IMG/VR virus record: IMGVR_UViG_3300009514_000026 | Span: 1 to 61,112 of that record | Length of the DNA stretch: 61,112 bases | Strand: one strand, 5' to 3' | Origin: a virus | Notes under the pieces: model-generated | What the model saw: only the letters and a program-made list of their open reading frames with translations | The model's database searches: none | Told to the model about the DNA's origin: nothing | Shown: positions 42,069-47,946 of the stretch, piece by piece | Numbering within the stretch: the stretch's first letter is position 1 | Layout of the letters: every line of letters starts with the position of its first letter | Translations under genes and position numbers: made by a program

Positions 42069-42203
42069 TTATCGGGCTGACACAGTAAACCAACTAACTT
42101 GTTTAATTTCTTCCAACGTCATATCTTCTAACGCGGAATAGATAGCATCGTAAAGTGCTTTTGTTAGTTTTTCTTTGTTGTCTAAATAGAATTGATATGA
42201 CAT
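42069..42203 (-). CDS. Small acidic protein, 44 aa
   Basis: The frame MSYQFYLDNKEKLTKALYD... starts at ATG 42203 after AAGGAC and ends SAR-TAA. The regular amphipathic helix and ribosome-binding site support a real small gene between tRNAs. Confidence 0.55.
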   Translation of the reverse strand: MSYQFYLDNKEKLTKALYDAIYSALEDMTLEEIKQVSWFTVSAR

Positions 42204-42222
42204 GTTGTTGTCCTTATTAAAT

Positions 42223-42313
42223 TGGTAGCGGATGCAGGAGTCGAACCTGCTATCTTCAGCTTATGAGACTGAAATGATTCTGCTGTTAGGCATCTCCGTT
42301 TCACTCCCCCGCT
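42223..42313 (-). tRNA. tRNA with CAT anticodon and enlarged D-arm
   Basis: The length is 91 nt. Anticodon arm TCAGT-CTCATAA-GCTGA, T-arm GCAGG/CCTGC and encoded CCA are good. The segment between acceptor and anticodon stem is about 34 nt, against the usual 19, as if about 15 nt were inserted after a D-loop resembling that of the CAT tRNA at 28615. Confidence 0.65.
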
Positions 42314-42319
42314 ATTGTT

Positions 42320-42394
42320 TGGCACCCACCACAGGATTCGAACCTGCATCCCTTTCGTTCGTAGCGAAAGACTCGTCCATTAAGCTAAGTGGGC
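42320..42394 (-). tRNA. tRNA-Arg (ACG)
   Basis: Stem TTTCG/CGAAA, loop CTACGAA, acceptor GCCCACT/GGTGGGT with G1-U72, CCA encoded. Confidence 0.87.
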
Positions 42395-42433
42395 ATTGTT
42401 TAACACAATAAAAAAAATTTATTATGTTATGTT

Positions 42434-42508
42434 TGGTGGAACCTATCCGATTCGAACGGATGTCTCCTCCTCTTCAGGGAGGCGCTATGCCTACTCAGCT
42501 AAGGTTCC
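42434..42508 (-). tRNA. tRNA-Phe (GAA)
   Basis: Acceptor GGAACCT/AGGTTCC, stem CCTCC/GGAGG, loop CTGAAGA, CCA encoded. Its first 14 bases are also the last codons of the upstream homing endonuclease gene. Confidence 0.88.
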
Positions 42509-43394
42509 ATTGTTTTAGAATTTCGTAGAATGTATTATATCCAGTTTTAGAACGAATTATATTACAAGCATTAAATGCTTTGCATAGTGTACCATGTTCA
42601 AGGTATGCTTCGTAGAGTTTTTGGAAATTATCTCTAACTTTATTAGGTCTTGAAAGTTGCTTACATGCATTTGAACAATAACGAACATTATGTTTTTTTG
42701 CGTTGAAAGACGTATGACATTTTTCACAAATATTAATGATTGGAGTTTTTTCTGTAGTACCACAATTCCAACCTTTATTCAAGTAGTCTAGTAAATCATC
42801 GCGTTTTATTTTCTTTGTATTGGTATCTTTATTTACCCATGCCCACTTTGTGCCATATTGAGAATTATTCTCACCAACACACTTTCCTTTTTTAGATTCT
42901 GATATTTTTCTCTTGGATTCTTCAGAATGTTTTTTGCCTGTCCAATCTGGAGGAGTACTTGTATTGCGTCCTTCTGCATAGGCAAGTTTACCAGATTTGC
43001 TTAATTTTTCAGATTTTCTTTTAACCCATTCTGCGTCATTTTCAAGCAACCGCTTTTGTGTTTCTTGACTTTTCTTGTTATTCTCTCTTTGTTGCTGTGA
43101 TGTCCATCCACCACCACCTTCACCACCTAATCTAATATTCATTGAAAATGGATCTTTTAATAAATTTTCATTAACTATGTTCCTTTCCATGTGAACCAAT
43201 TCTTCTCGCGTAGAAGCAATATGTGTTATTTCTTTTACATGGTTATCCTTCCCATACTTTTTCACAGAACGTTTGAGTATTAAACCAGAACCAAAATAGT
43301 CATCGTTTAAGTCATATGTAGTATGCATACCAATATAATACTTGTTAGTAATAATATTAGTTATTTTATAAATGTAATGATGTTGTTTCCGCAT
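42495..43394 (-). CDS. GIY-YIG homing endonuclease (free-standing)
   Basis: The product is 299 aa from ATG 43394 (MRKQHHYIYKITN). The catalytic GIY-YIG strands are YIYKITN and KYYIGMH. Internal SEESKRKISESKKGK and similar stretches are NUMOD-type DNA-binding repeats. A zinc finger CEKCHTSF...YCSNAC follows at about 225-250. It probably nicks a tRNA-linked site. Its end overlaps tRNA-Phe, and its start carries one arm of a 21-bp inverted repeat shared with tRNA-His. Confidence 0.85.
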   Translation of the reverse strand: MRKQHHYIYKITNIITNKYYIGMHTTYDLNDDYFGSGLILKRSVKKYGKDNHVKEITHIASTREELVHMERNIVNENLLKDPFSMNIRLGGEGGGGWTSQQQRENNKKSQETQKRLLENDAEWVKRKSEKLSKSGKLAYAEGRNTSTPPDWTGKKHSEESKRKISESKKGKCVGENNSQYGTKWAWVNKDTNTKKIKRDDLLDYLNKGWNCGTTEKTPIINICEKCHTSFNAKKHNVRYCSNACKQLSRPNKVRDNFQKLYEAYLEHGTLCKAFNACNIIRSKTGYNTFYEILKQWNLS

Positions 43395-43397
43395 CGT

Positions 43398-43455
43398 GTC
43401 GTACACCTTTGTATTCTATAAGTGTATTTATCACTAGAATACAAAGGTGTACGAC
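43398..43455. repeat. 21-bp perfect inverted repeat joining tRNA-His and the GIY-YIG gene
   Basis: 43398-43418 and 43435-43455 are perfect reverse complements around a 16-base centre. The right arm contains the last 10 bases of tRNA-His; the left arm lies across the start region of the endonuclease gene. It could act as a terminator, a processing hairpin or the cleavage site of the endonuclease. Confidence 0.85.
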
Positions 43456-43520
43456 CAGATTCGAACTGGCATCTTTCTGATTCACAGTCAGAGACTTTAA
43501 CCAATTAAGCTACATACACC
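43446..43520 (-). tRNA. tRNA-His (GTG), CCA not encoded
   Basis: Stem TCTGA/TCAGA, loop CTGTGAA. The extra G(-1) pairs with C73, the His identity element, in an 8-bp acceptor. The 3' end continues TTT, so CCA is not encoded. Confidence 0.87.
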
Positions 43521-43774
43521 ATAACGGGAAGTCTGGACCACGCTATAACGGTATCGGTCATCCCCCGCAAGCTAATCACTTCCCATATTTAAATTCGTTG
43601 CGACTTATGACCACCGAAGTGTATCTGCGCCCCGTTTAATCATCTATGGGCTTCAACTCCACAGCCCAAGACAGTAACCCAATACTTGCCCGAGGCAGTC
43701 GCATAGGTTTCCCAAGTTATGAGCAAGGTACTATTCCCAATTGATGCTACACTTGCGTGCTTAGATGATTTACT
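43521..43774 (-). ncRNA. Unassigned non-coding stretch with long-range pairings
   Basis: No plausible gene occurs in these 254 bases. AATCATCTA near 43770 pairs with TAGATGATT near 43640 (9 bp), enclosing about 120 nt. A second unit is closed by GGGAAGT/ACTTCCC (about 43527-43585). These may be structured RNAs or relics of tRNA genes. Confidence 0.35.
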
Positions 43775-43850
43775 TGGCACCGGCGAGGGGAATCGAACCC
43801 CCCTATATCTCGCAGACAACGAGTTGCAATGCCCAGATTGCTACGCCGGT
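43775..43850 (-). tRNA. tRNA with GTC anticodon (Asp-like), atypical loop
   Basis: Acceptor ACCGGCG/CGCCGGT, D-stem GCAA/TTGC, T-arm GGGGG-TTCGATT-CCCCT, CCA encoded. The anticodon loop TTGTCTG has U37, unusual, and stem end A27 x A43. The GTC reading is probable, not certain. Confidence 0.6.
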
Positions 43851-44001
43851 AAAATTTAAAAGAACAGTTACGAGGTGTTAAGGCGTATCAGCTATGTGAC
43901 CACATGGGTAGCGTGGCGCGATGGCAACCCACCGTTTGTGAATTGTTATTCCACCGCCATTCCCTTAATCTTTCTTCAGCGTGTACCCTGTTCTTTGTTT
44001 T

Positions 44002-44086
44002 TGGAGCAGGCGACGCGACTCGAACGCGCAGTGTCTTTCGACGGCAGCTTGGAAGGCTGCTAGGTTACCATTACCGATACGCCTGC
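44002..44086 (-). tRNA. tRNA-Gly (TCC) with long variable arm
   Basis: Stem GCAGC/GCTGC, loop CTTCCAA, acceptor GCAGGCG/CGCCTGC, T-arm GCGCG/CGCGT, discriminator U, CCA encoded. The variable region is about 14 nt and folds as GTC-GAAA-GAC, a hairpin with a GNRA-type loop, unlike normal tRNA-Gly. Confidence 0.8.
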
Positions 44087-44145
44087 TTTTCATTCCAATG
44101 TTCCTTTTTATGACAATTACTACAAAGCACTATACACTTATTCAT
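44071..44145 (-). pseudogene. Remnant of an HNH endonuclease C-terminus
   Basis: A 24-codon frame reads MNKCIVLCSNCHKKEHW..., the zinc-binding end of phage HNH endonucleases (LCSNCHxxxH), and stops inside tRNA-Gly(TCC). The rest of the gene is missing. Confidence 0.5.
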
Positions 44146-44154
44146 TTCATTGTT

Positions 44155-44232
44155 TGGTACCACAGACGAGACTCGAACTCGCATCTTCAAGCTTGAAAGG
44201 CTTGCGTTCTATTCCATTTAAACTACTGTGGT
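44155..44232 (-). tRNA. tRNA-Glu (TTC)
   Basis: Stem CAAGC/GCTTG, loop CTTTCAA, acceptor ACCACAG/CTGTGGT, T-arm GCGAG/CTCGT, discriminator A, CCA encoded. Confidence 0.83.
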
Positions 44233-44245
44233 ATTTGTTTGAATT

Positions 44246-45310
44246 TTACGCAGGAACACGGCGTTGTATTTGTGAAACAACAAAGGCTAATTCTTGAGAG
44301 TTAAGGGACTTTGCTATTTTAGTAATTTGTTTAACAGCTTTTGATGCTGTTCCTTCAGCTTTGGTTGCTGCAGCACCGCCAGCGATTGCAGTTACACCTG
44401 TGCTTAATGCTTTTGTTATATCTTTTAGATTTTCACCAGAAGCCTTTGCTTCTTGGAATGCAGTTTGAAGCGCTTTTTGATCATTAGTAAACTGGTCGAA
44501 GAAAGCACGAATCTGGTATCCTACTTCCTTTTTAGCATCTATACTGCCCGCATCCCCCCAAGCATTTAATAATTTTTGAGCTTCATCCACTTGGTCAGCT
44601 GGAATATAGTGATCCCATGTAACAGAGGACATATTAAATACTGATTGGCTGGTGCTGGTGGCTTCAAACTTGCCCGACAGATGCATTACTTCATCCCCCA
44701 AAATAGCTTCTTTAATGTCTAATGCTAGTCGTCCTGCCCCCTCAAAAAAATCTGCCAGCGCCGATGCGCCCATACCAACAAGAGAACCAACAACACCAAC
44801 AGTAGCGGCTTTACCAAGTGCAGTACTTGCTCGCTCGCCTTTGGCTAAACCAATAGCTGTTCTTAACGCGCCACCTACGGCCATACCAAGCGCCGGAGTC
44901 CCTAATACAGATGTTAAGCCTGATAGGACACCAATAATAAATGCTGTTTTCTTTGGATGTTCTTGACCAATTTTACCCAGCCCGCGCGCCATTTGAACTG
45001 CTTTGTGATTGTCACCAAGTTTGGCTTTATAATTGTCAATTATTTTATCAATTTTGGTATCAAAGTTTTGTACTGGTTGAGTATCTTGTAATTTTTTAGC
45101 AGCGGTTTTAACAAAAGCAGCAATTTTTCCAGCGCCAGTAGCCGCCACCTTTGCACCTTTAGCAGCCATACCAACAGCTTTCTTTGCACCAGCAAACATA
45201 CCAGCTTCATTCATTCGGTACATTTCGAGGATTACTTCATTGATATCATCGCGGCCTTCAACGAGAACAATTTCGTTATTGTTGAAGCTATTGAGTTCTT
45301 GTAGTTTCAT
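44246..45310 (-). CDS. Glycine/alanine-rich protein with hydrophobic segments, possible internal virion protein
   Basis: The product is 354 aa from ATG 45310 (MKLQELNSF). Residues about 40-65 and 110-190 are Gly/Ala-rich with hydrophobic stretches (FIIGVLSGLTSVLG..., VGVVGSLVGMGASAL) like glycine zippers. The remainder is helical and charged. Such a composition suits a protein that inserts into membranes during DNA entry, but this is inference. It overlaps the preceding gene by 23 bases. Confidence 0.55.
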   Translation of the reverse strand: MKLQELNSFNNNEIVLVEGRDDINEVILEMYRMNEAGMFAGAKKAVGMAAKGAKVAATGAGKIAAFVKTAAKKLQDTQPVQNFDTKIDKIIDNYKAKLGDNHKAVQMARGLGKIGQEHPKKTAFIIGVLSGLTSVLGTPALGMAVGGALRTAIGLAKGERASTALGKAATVGVVGSLVGMGASALADFFEGAGRLALDIKEAILGDEVMHLSGKFEATSTSQSVFNMSSVTWDHYIPADQVDEAQKLLNAWGDAGSIDAKKEVGYQIRAFFDQFTNDQKALQTAFQEAKASGENLKDITKALSTGVTAIAGGAAATKAEGTASKAVKQITKIAKSLNSQELAFVVSQIQRRVPA

Positions 45311-45473
45311 TCTGCTTACCAGTTGTGGCTTTTTCACGATGTGCATTAACTAAAGGACGTAAAATACTACTACGTTCTTTTGGATTTTTTTTTAGATAAG
45401 CCACGATCTTCTGTACAAGTTGTGTTAATTGGGCTTTTCTATCTGCTTCTATTAATAGTTCACAAACTTTCAT
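45288..45473 (-). CDS. Small basic protein, 61 aa (MKVCELL start)
   Basis: A helical, basic protein beginning MKVCELLIEADRK, matching the N-terminal style of other genes here. An ATAAATAA element sits just upstream. Coupled to the following gene by overlap; function unknown. Confidence 0.55.
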   Translation of the reverse strand: MKVCELLIEADRKAQLTQLVQKIVAYLKKNPKERSSILRPLVNAHREKATTGKQNETTRTQ

Positions 45474-45502
45474 AATATTATTTATGGTTTGGTAATTTAA
45501 TT

Positions 45503-45586
45503 TGGTACAGCGGACGGGATTCGAACCCGCGAACCGTTAGGACTAGATTGAAAGTCTAGCTTCTTTAGCCACTTGAATACCACTGT
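45503..45586 (-). tRNA. tRNA with TTC anticodon (Glu) and enlarged variable arm
   Basis: Stem CTAGA/TCTAG, loop CTTTCAA, acceptor ACAGTGG/CCGCTGT, T-arm GCGGG/CCCGT, discriminator A, CCA encoded. The D-arm and the about 12-nt variable region (CC-TAAC-GG) resemble Leu/Ser-type tRNAs rather than normal tRNA-Glu. Confidence 0.7.
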
Positions 45587-45669
45587 ATAATATTTTGGGG
45601 ACTGACAAAGGGATTAGCCTTTTATTTCACTGTGTCGCGACATTCTCAGACAGACCAGTCCATCGTATT

Positions 45670-45763
45670 TGGTGGTTTCCCGAGGATTTGAACCTCACGC
45701 CCAACCGCCCCCACTTCTTTTGGAAGGCAACGGTTTTACAGACCGCCGTGGGGAAAGGAAACC
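45670..45763 (-). tRNA. tRNA-Tyr (GTA) lacking a normal D-arm
   Basis: Acceptor GGTTTCC/GGAAACC, stem GCGGT/ACCGT, loop CTGTAAA and T-arm TGAGG/CCTCG are convincing; CCA encoded. Only 10 nt (TTTCCCCACG) lie between acceptor and anticodon stem, with no GG-containing D-loop. The variable region is about 31 nt and contains GTGGGG, which can pair with CCCCAC of the missing D-arm position. Confidence 0.7.
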
Positions 45764-45791
45764 TTTTAATGGTCAACACACCGTTTCGGAC

Positions 45792-45799
45792 TATAAATA
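45792..45799 (+). promoter_or_regulatory. T4-like late promoter core (rightward)
   Basis: TATAAATA, with the extended TATAAATACATTAAA identical to that at 21774, points toward the HNH endonuclease remnant on the plus strand. Confidence 0.45.
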
Positions 45800-45833
45800 C
45801 ATTAAAGTAACCTGAATGTTAACCTATGAATAA

Positions 45834-46298
45834 TTTGTCAAATCGTCCACAAAATTTGCATCAAGATACCACAAAAAATACTGTGATTCTTGTTCTCCGA
45901 ACATTAGACATTATAGAACACGTGCTAAATTTGAATTTAATGTGTATGAATATCCGAACGAATTTGATCTGACGCTTATTGAAAAACACGGTTGGTATTC
46001 ACCGAATGGATATAAGCGTCGCAATAAATCACCAAATTTAACTGGTATTTCACGTGATCATCTGTATACCGTTCATGATGGTTTTCACAATAATGTAGAT
46101 CCCATGCTTTTGTCACACCCTACTAATTGTAAACTTATTCCACACAATGGCAAAAATGGTAACAATAGTAAAAACAATAAAAGTTCTATATCATTGGATG
46201 AACTTAAAAAACGAATATCTTTATGGGATAAAAATATTTTTAATTGGAAGCCCTGCCTGGAATTGAACCAGAATCTCAACATTCAAAGTGTTGCGTGA
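45834..46298 (+). pseudogene. Truncated HNH homing endonuclease, plus strand
   Basis: The open frame after the stop at 45831 encodes CDSCS..., then SRDHLYTVHDGF...DPMLLSHPTNCKLIPHNGKNGNNSKN, a hallmark HNH core of phage homing endonucleases. There is no good ATG; GTG 45942 is the earliest usable start found, after the first zinc cysteines. The frame runs into tRNA-Gln on the other strand. Probably an N-terminally truncated copy. Confidence 0.6.
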
Positions 46299-46320
46299 TA
46301 AGCCATTACACCACAAGGCC
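46245..46320 (-). tRNA. tRNA-Gln (TTG)
   Basis: Stem CAACA/TGTTG, loop CTTTGAA, acceptor GGCCTTG/CAGGGCT with G1-U72, discriminator U, CCA encoded. It overlaps the 3' end of the plus-strand HNH frame. Confidence 0.85.
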
Positions 46321-46326
46321 ATTGTT

Positions 46327-46404
46327 TGGTCAGGATGACAGTACTCGAAACTGCATGATATCTTCGCCCCAAACGAAGTGGCTTGCCTCTTAGCCCACAC
46401 CCTG
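46327..46404 (-). tRNA. tRNA-Pro (TGG)
   Basis: Stem CTTCG/CGAAG, loop TTTGGGG, acceptor CAGGGTG/CATCCTG with the Pro-type C1-G72, discriminator A, CCA encoded. It serves as the reference for the interrupted Pro gene at 47178. Confidence 0.87.
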
Positions 46405-46456
46405 TTTATTTTAGTCTGTATTGGTTCGTTTGGATTTCAAATCCATAAATACAGAC

Positions 46457-47017
46457 ATGTCTAAAAAAGAAAATTTAATTAATATAAACCATAGCAAATT
46501 CAAAGAACTTACTGGATCATGTACCACAAAAGCAGAACTTCATGCTAAGTTAGAAGTTCCCGTAAATGGAACATATACGAGAATCGTCAATAAACTTATG
46601 GTTGATACAAACGCCAAGTTAAGACCCAAAAAATTAAAATATAATTTAATTATAAAAACTTGTCCAGTTTGTGGTGATGAATTTGTGCATTACGAAAATC
46701 ATCCAAGACCTAAAACTACTTGTTCATATGCATGTTCTAATAAACATTTTCGTTCTGGTACAAATAACGGTAACTATGATCCAACCAAATATAGAAATGT
46801 TTGTTTTGAACATCATGAAAAAGAATGCATCATATGTAAAGAAAATAGAATCGTTGATGTTCACCACCATGATGGTAACCATGATAACAATGAACCATCA
46901 AATTTAATACCGCTGTGTCCTACGCATCACACTTTATATCATAGTAGATTTCGTGATGACGTATTACCATATATCGAACAATATCGTAAGACCTTTATAA
47001 AATCTTACGACAATTAA
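46457..47017 (+). CDS. HNH homing endonuclease, plus strand
   Basis: The product is 186 aa from ATG 46457 (MSKKENLININHSKF), just after an ATAAATAC element. A zinc finger CPVCGDEF...CSYACS precedes an HNH core ECIICKENRIVDVHHHDGNHDNNEPSNLIPLCPTHHTLYH. It is on the opposite strand to the surrounding tRNAs, as expected for an inserted homing gene. Confidence 0.8.
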   Translation: MSKKENLININHSKFKELTGSCTTKAELHAKLEVPVNGTYTRIVNKLMVDTNAKLRPKKLKYNLIIKTCPVCGDEFVHYENHPRPKTTCSYACSNKHFRSGTNNGNYDPTKYRNVCFEHHEKECIICKENRIVDVHHHDGNHDNNEPSNLIPLCPTHHTLYHSRFRDDVLPYIEQYRKTFIKSYDN

Positions 47018-47018
47018 T

Positions 47019-47093
47019 TGGTCACCGTACTTGGATTCGAACCAAGACCGCTACGCTCCAGACGTACTATGCTGCCATTAACACCATGCGGAG
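47019..47093 (-). tRNA. tRNA-Pro-like gene (TGG?), degenerate
   Basis: T-arm CTTGG/CCAAG, C1-G72, discriminator A and CCA are present. The acceptor has two mismatches, and the anticodon stem is only TACG/CGTA around TCTGGAG (TGG at 34-36, but C33). Likely decaying or specialised. Confidence 0.45.
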
Positions 47094-47097
47094 ATAA

Positions 47098-47173
47098 TGT
47101 GGGCAGTTGGATTTCATACCAACAATTTCTTTCGTAGAGAAATGCTGTCCTATGAAGGTTAGACTATACCCAC
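47098..47173 (-). tRNA. tRNA-Arg-like (ACG) with altered elbow, CCA not encoded
   Basis: Acceptor GTGGGTA/TGCCCAC pairs fully and the anticodon arm TTTCT-CTACGAA-AGAAA is canonical. The D-loop lacks the GG pair and the T-loop reads TATGAAAT instead of TTCGANN, so both partners of the elbow contact are lost together. The 3' end reads A-TTAT. Confidence 0.55.
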
Positions 47174-47177
47174 TAAG

Positions 47178-47278
47178 TCGGGATGGTAGGATTTGAACCT
47201 ACAACTTCACCGCCCCTTTAAATGCCCTCATTGAAGACACTTAAAACGGCGCACTCTACCAGATTGAGCTACACCCCG
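47178..47278 (-). tRNA. tRNA-Pro (TGG) interrupted by a 27-nt insertion in the anticodon loop
   Basis: Acceptor CGGGGTG/CATCCCG (C1-G72), a canonical D-arm, anticodon stem CGCCG (47251-47247) with CGGTG (47212-47208), and T-arm GTAGG-TTCAAAT-CCTAC. The loop is 34 nt. Removing 47243-47217 leaves TTTGGGG, identical to the loop of the intact Pro(TGG) tRNA at 46327. The insertion forms an 8-bp hairpin (TTTAAGTG with CATTTAAA) that abuts the anticodon stem. CCA is not encoded (A-CTT). Confidence 0.82.
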
Positions 47279-47281
47279 AAA

Positions 47282-47477
47282 TTGTTTACTAAATTTTATA
47301 CCTTTCCTTCCTATCTTTCCAGCGGGACCGACTTTACGGTTCATTCCGCGTGGCTGGCACCATCCCGCGCTACCGGTAGGTGAGTTCCGTTGTAGGTGTT
47401 CGGACAGGAATTTCAACCTGTCAACATTCTACAACCCGTGTTTCTTCGAAATAATTAGTATCTAAGCGTACCGCTAA
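47282..47477 (-). ncRNA. Unassigned structured stretch with a 530-loop-like motif and a long hairpin
   Basis: No credible gene is seen. On the minus strand GGTGCCAGCCACGCGGAAT (about 47367-47349) resembles the highly conserved 530 loop of small-subunit rRNA (GTGCCAGC...GCGGTAAT). Just upstream in the transcript is an imperfect hairpin of about 17-20 bp (47435-47389, outer stem GTTGTAG/CTACAAC, inner stem GACAGG/CCTGTC). Confidence 0.35.
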
Positions 47478-47618
47478 TTACTTCTGCTTTTCAATTCTAA
47501 GTCGCTTTTCGCGGCTTTCCAAAATTATAACTCGTTTCTGTAAAGGTGTCAAGCGTTTTCTTTCACTTTTTTCAACTTTTTTCGGTGATTGGAACACCAT
47601 TACTAATCTTTTAAACAT
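47478..47618 (-). CDS. Small basic protein, 46 aa
   Basis: ATG 47618 follows GGAGA. MFKRLVMVFQSPKKVEKSERKR is Lys/Arg-rich. The longer frame upstream runs through a terminator hairpin, so I use the internal start. It is the gene nearest the right end of the tRNA array. Function unknown. Confidence 0.5.
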   Translation of the reverse strand: MFKRLVMVFQSPKKVEKSERKRLTPLQKRVIILESREKRLRIEKQK

Positions 47619-47640
47619 TTTTCCAATCTCCAGAACTAAA

Positions 47641-47667
47641 AAAGGCCACCTTTTTGGGGTAGCCTTT
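47641..47667 (-). terminator. Terminator or attenuator at the head of the tRNA operon
   Basis: On the minus strand AAAGGCTACC and GGTGGCCTTT form a 10-bp stem followed by seven Ts. It lies between the 47-aa gene and the tRNA array, so it may attenuate transcription from the two promoters upstream. Confidence 0.75.
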
Positions 47668-47695
47668 TGTGTTTCTTTCTTTTGGATTCTACTTG

Positions 47696-47839
47696 TTATA
47701 TTGTTTCGGTAGAGTCCCCCACAAAAGGCTGTGAACATTCATAACTACGTGGATCGAGTTCAAAAAAGCCTAGACGCAATGATCCCATCCCACATAATTC
47801 GGGCCGGCGTATATGCCATTGTTGTCTAAAGTCTTGCAT
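47696..47839 (-). CDS. Small protein, 47 aa, first gene of the leftward operon
   Basis: The frame MQDFRQQWHIRRPELCGMG... starts at ATG 47839 after AAAGG and ends TETI-TAA. It sits directly behind two strong promoters and before a terminator/attenuator, suggesting a small early protein. Not recognised. Confidence 0.5.
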   Translation of the reverse strand: MQDFRQQWHIRRPELCGMGSLRLGFFELDPRSYECSQPFVGDSTETI

Positions 47840-47883
47840 TTCTTTAACCTTTTGTGTTGCCCTTCGGCGTTAAATTTAAGTGT

Positions 47884-47912
47884 ATCTTAATACTATATAT
47901 GGGTGATGTCAA
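47884..47912 (-). promoter_or_regulatory. Leftward sigma-70 promoter (proximal)
   Basis: TTGACA (47912-47907) and TAAGAT (47889-47884) on the minus strand are 17 bases apart. Confidence 0.7.
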
Positions 47913-47946
47913 TAAATTTTTTCGCTTATATTTGATTGTGGTCTAA

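Noticed and set aside
41282-47278. Group I introns in the interrupted tRNA genes.
   Set aside because: The insertions are 27 and about 32 nt with a single hairpin. There is no room for a group I core.
47228-47416. A 62-aa minus-strand reading frame beginning MKFLSEHLQRN.
   Set aside because: Its second half is the translated tRNA-Pro gene (GVAQSGR-type sequence) and the start overlaps the structured hairpin, so it is most likely spurious.
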